A stretch of DNA of 64,000 nucleotides, taken from the NCBI GenBank assembly GCA_018398585.1, contig JAGTTD010000016.1, positions 24,041,212-24,105,211 on the forward strand. Reading direction: 5' to 3'. A program made the position numbers and the translations under genes. How positions within the stretch are numbered: position 1 is the stretch's first letter; each line of letters begins with the position of its first letter. This DNA is from Simmondsia chinensis. Lineage: Eukaryota > Streptophyta > Magnoliopsida > Caryophyllales > Simmondsiaceae. Shown here piece after piece: positions 61,030 through 64,000 of this stretch. Below the pieces are notes generated by a model that saw only the letters and a program-made list of their open reading frames with translations, was not told the DNA's origin and ran no database searches.

Positions 61030-64000
61030 ATAAGCTTCTTCTAGAACCACTCCAGACTTTCTCACTATTTCAGTTCTTGTTCCGATTGTAGTTTCTATTG
61101 GAATATAATCTACTATATTTAGATCTAGATTTGTTGTACTCCTTTTATCTAGTGGTAGTCCTACATGACATCGTATCATGTGTATACTTTTCTATATATA
61201 CAATTACTTACCAGGTCAGGTCTGCCACAATATTCTTTATGTTCACATAGTATCAGAGCAATTCTGAAACCCTAACCCTAAATGTTAAAATCCTCTCTCT
61301 CCTCCCTTTCCCCAGCCGCTCTGCCTGACCCCCCTCCCCTCGTAGCATCTAAGGTTATCAATGGCAGCAGGAGATCAATCCTTCTCGTGTCCCACCACTC
61401 CAGCATCGACTTCCCATCTGTCATCCTCTCTCTCAACTCGCCATCAGATTACTCCTCTCCCCTCTTACAACAGTGTCCTCGTAACCGCTCCTAACTTCTG
61501 CCTCCCCACTCTCGATGCCTGAACTACCCTGCTTTCCCCTCCCATGATATATCGTGCTTCCTCCTCCGATCTCACAACCCTCCCATGCTTATTCCTCACC
61601 AGCTACCCAAATCCTAGAGGCCCCTATCTCATTCATCCATCCATCATCACTCTCTGCTACACTATGCTTCTTCGATAAGACGTGCAGGTGATTTCTCTTG
61701 ACAGTTTGGTGACTATATTCTATGGCTGAGACCTGGAATCTGTCACATTTGTCAACAATTTGGCCATATTGCTCTCTAATGCCCTCAATGCTACTCTCAA
61801 ACCGATCTATCCCATTCTATCTCTACCATGTCTATCACTAAACTTAATTACATGTGTTACCCTAATTTTGAGGCATCTAACATCTAACTCAGGTATTCTT
61901 CGTAATTATCACATAGTTATAATTCTAAGTCCATCCTAGTAGGTAATGGGTCACTGCTTCCTGACACTTATGTTGGTTCCTTGACCATAAAAACTAAGAC
62001 TAGACCCTTAAATTTGTCTCGTGTCTTCCTTGTTCCTGACCTCACTCACAACTTACTTCCTATTAAGCAATTTTGTTGTAAAAATAACTGCATTGTGGAA
62101 TTTGACTATAATTATTTCTGTGTTAAGAATAAGGATACAGGGATGCCTCTACTTCGGATGCGCAGTAGTGGGACGCTATATGGATTTTCTTCTCATCATA
62201 CAGGACTTGTCGCACATATCCTACCTGCTAACACTTGGCATAGATGTTTAGGTCATTTAGGAAGTAGTGTTTAGAATATTTTGAACAAAAAATGCTTAGT
62301 TTCAGTTCGTACTTGTTCCGCTGGACATTGTGAACCTTGTTCTTTAGGGAAATCACATTGTTTACGATTTGATCCTGTTGTTCATAATAGTAGTCGTCCT
62401 TTACAATTATTCATTATGATCTTTAGCAAGCCCCGTCCCTTTATATTCTGCTTTTAAATATTATGCATTTTTTTTTACTGACAATACCCGATGCGAGAGA
62501 AAGACGAAGTTTATAACTTTTTTTCTGAATTTAAAACATTTTTTGAAATAAATTTGATTGCAAAATCAAATGTTTCCAAAGTGATGGTGGCTATAAGTTC
62601 GACGGTAGGAGAATGACCGCCCTTTGTCACACTTATGGCATTCACTTTCGTCTTTTCTGTCTTGATGCCCCACAACAAAATGGGCTGTTGGAACAAGTAT
62701 CGGTACATTAATGGAATGGCACGGTCGCTTCTCTTTCAAGCTCAACTTCCTGCTTATTTTTTGGCCAATGCGGCTTGCACGACCTGTTTTATTAACAATC
62801 GTTTACCTACACTGGTCTTGAACAACTCTTCTCCCTTTAAAAGTTATTTCATACAAGCCTTGACTATAATTTTTTTTTCGAGTCTTCGGGTGTGCATGTT
62901 ATCCTAACATCACACCCCATACTGCTCATAAATTGGTACCCTGAGCCATTCCATGCATTTTTCTCGGATATACTACACGGTATAAAGGGCATCATTGTTA
63001 TGACCATACAACAGGTTGTGTCCACGTTGGTCATAATGTTAACTTTGTTGATACAACTTTTTCCAATCCACCTTTTGTGTCAAACCCCGCAGGTCCGTTA
63101 GTTGCACCTATGTCGTTAAAAGTTCCTCTTACTAACATTCACTTCACTTCCTCTCACACACCACACGTGTTGTCCCCCTCTCCGGCCATAGCATCAAGTT
63201 GTGCCCTCATTAGTGAACCCAATGCCTTGTCACCTATAATCGTATCCCAACCCTCGCCCATGTTCCCTGTCACAACCCAGACACTATCGATTGAGGTGGT
63301 TGGCACTTTGGCTGCAGTGGCTAGTGGTTCGAGCACCACCGTCGAAGCCTAGACCTTCCCACTACCCATTGTGATTGGCTCCACCATCTCCTATGATCCA
63401 TCTCCTTCACATGAACCACCATCACAATAGCCTATACCCACCACCAATATTAATCCCATGTGTACTCAACTTGAGGAAGGTATTGGAAAATCCAAACGTG
63501 TTTTATCTTTATCCATCATCATAGTTATTCAAGAACCCACTTAATTTTTTTTTTTAGTTAAGAATCCTCAATCGCAAGAAGCCATGGCCGAGGAGTTTAA
63601 TTCTGTTCTATAGAATCACATGCGGGATCTTGTTGGTCCTGCCCCTAATCAAAATATGGTCAGTAGTGTCAGGAAATATAAAGTCATATACAAGGCACAT
63701 GGGTGTATTGAAAGTTTTAAGGCTAGACTCGCAGCTCAAGGCTTTTAGCAGCGGGAAGGTATAGATTATTTTGAAACCTTTAGCCCTTTAGTTAAGCCCG
63801 CAATGGTTAGGTTTATTCTCACCTTAGCTATAACTTAAAAATGGCCCATTCGCGAACTTCTTGTCAAAAATGCATTTCTCCATGGGTACCTCAATGTGGA
63901 AGAGTATATGAGACAACCACAAGGTGTTGTTCACCAAAAATTTCCCAATCATGTATGTCGTCTTTGTAAGGCTTTATATGGTCTAAAATAAGCAACTTGG
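61030..64000 (+). mobile_element. Decayed Ty1/copia element H (runs off window)
   Basis: An LTR end (…ctttatgttcaca) at about 61246 is followed by a PBS-like TAGTATCAGAGC (61248-61259), one change from the iMet PBS. Then come gag remnants, a protease-integrase region and RT remnants up to the window edge. The 5' part of its LTR would lie left of element G, which inserted into or next to it. No 3' LTR in the window. Confidence 0.75.
61282..64000 (+). pseudogene. Copia gag-pol relic of element H
   Basis: Gag start MLKSSLSSLSPAALPDPPPL at 61282. A zinc knuckle ICHICQQFGHIAL*C near 61740, 61981-62274 with NLSRVFLVPDLTHNLLPIKQ, SGTLYGFSSHH and WHRCLGHLGSS (GAG-pre-integrase), CEPCSLGKSH (integrase zinc), DAPQQNG (62665, integrase core end), and RT near 63570-64000 with [58 protein letters not shown]. 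Numerous stops and shifts. Confidence 0.78.

Larger units (their letters stand above)
54937..61033 (-). mobile_element. Ty3 chromovirus-type LTR retrotransposon G
   Basis: Minus-strand element 54941-61029: 5' LTR 60374-61029 (656 bp), 3' LTR 54941-55588 (648 bp), starting TGTCACCCACC and ending CCTGTGACA (5') or CCCATGGCA (3'). A 4-bp direct repeat ataa abuts both ends. The PBS ATGGTATCAGAG is at 60358-60369 and the polypurine tract TTTGGTGGAGGAGAG abuts the 3' LTR. Order gag, protease, RT, RNase H, integrase, chromodomain. Frames are mostly in register, broken by a few stops and two compensating frameshifts. Confidence 0.93.

Overview
The window is nuclear DNA from a flowering plant, most likely a eudicot. 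The evidence is two plant-type gene models (a split GH2 beta-galactosidase and a GRAS gene of the SCARECROW-LIKE 3 type), tRNA-iMet-primed Ty1/copia and Ty3 LTR retrotransposons, hAT-type MITEs, and AT-rich spacers with G/C homopolymer runs. The species cannot be named from sequence alone. No bacterial, organellar or CRISPR features were seen.

Layout. Positions 1-2945 hold two diverged copies of an unidentified tandem duplication; a 405-bp hAT-like MITE with a perfect 8-bp target duplication sits in copy 1 only. From 3162 to 9140 (minus strand) lie the first five coding exons of a LacZ-like GH2 beta-galactosidase, with a possible leader exon near 14308-14440. Its introns and upstream region carry several MITEs and SINEs. 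From 14518 to 41129 is a Russian doll of six LTR elements. A copia relic (F, minus) is split by a Ty3 element (E, 14579-40888). E's gag is split by a long-LTR Ty3 element (B, 15197-36234, TSD tttgg). B holds a sister element (A, 17015-22210) in its 5' LTR, a copia element (C, 22406-27564, TSD aaatt) just after its primer-binding site, and a minus-strand copia element (D, 30153-35265, TSD aaatg) in its 3' LTR. A carries an antisense fragment of a hAT transposase in place of most of gag-pol. B has lost essentially all of pol. From 44120 to about 48212 (minus) is the one intact gene, SCL3, with an inferred 2.47-kb leader intron. From 49190 to 52325 are rotted copia and LINE fragments. From 54941 to 61029 (minus) is a full-length Ty3 chromovirus-type element (G, 4-bp TSD ataa). 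From about 61030 to the window end is a decayed copia element (H).

Most notable observation. Four dispersed elements of about 233-258 bp carry a 5S-rRNA-like head (including the internal pol III promoter region) fused to a roughly 115-bp tail that can end in (TTG)n. Three are bounded by direct repeats: 19 bp perfect, 19 bp with one mismatch, and 11 bp. No LTR, PBS or PPT accompanies them. They therefore look like a 5S-headed plant SINE family, distinct from 5S genes and from Cassandra TRIMs. A fifth copy has the same tail without the 5S head, which suggests head/tail modularity.

Functionally, only SCL3 and possibly the GH2 gene look like working host genes. Every autonomous element carries stops, frameshifts or deletions. 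In copia elements C and D the decay is almost purely by nonsense substitution, mostly compatible with C-to-T/G-to-A change.
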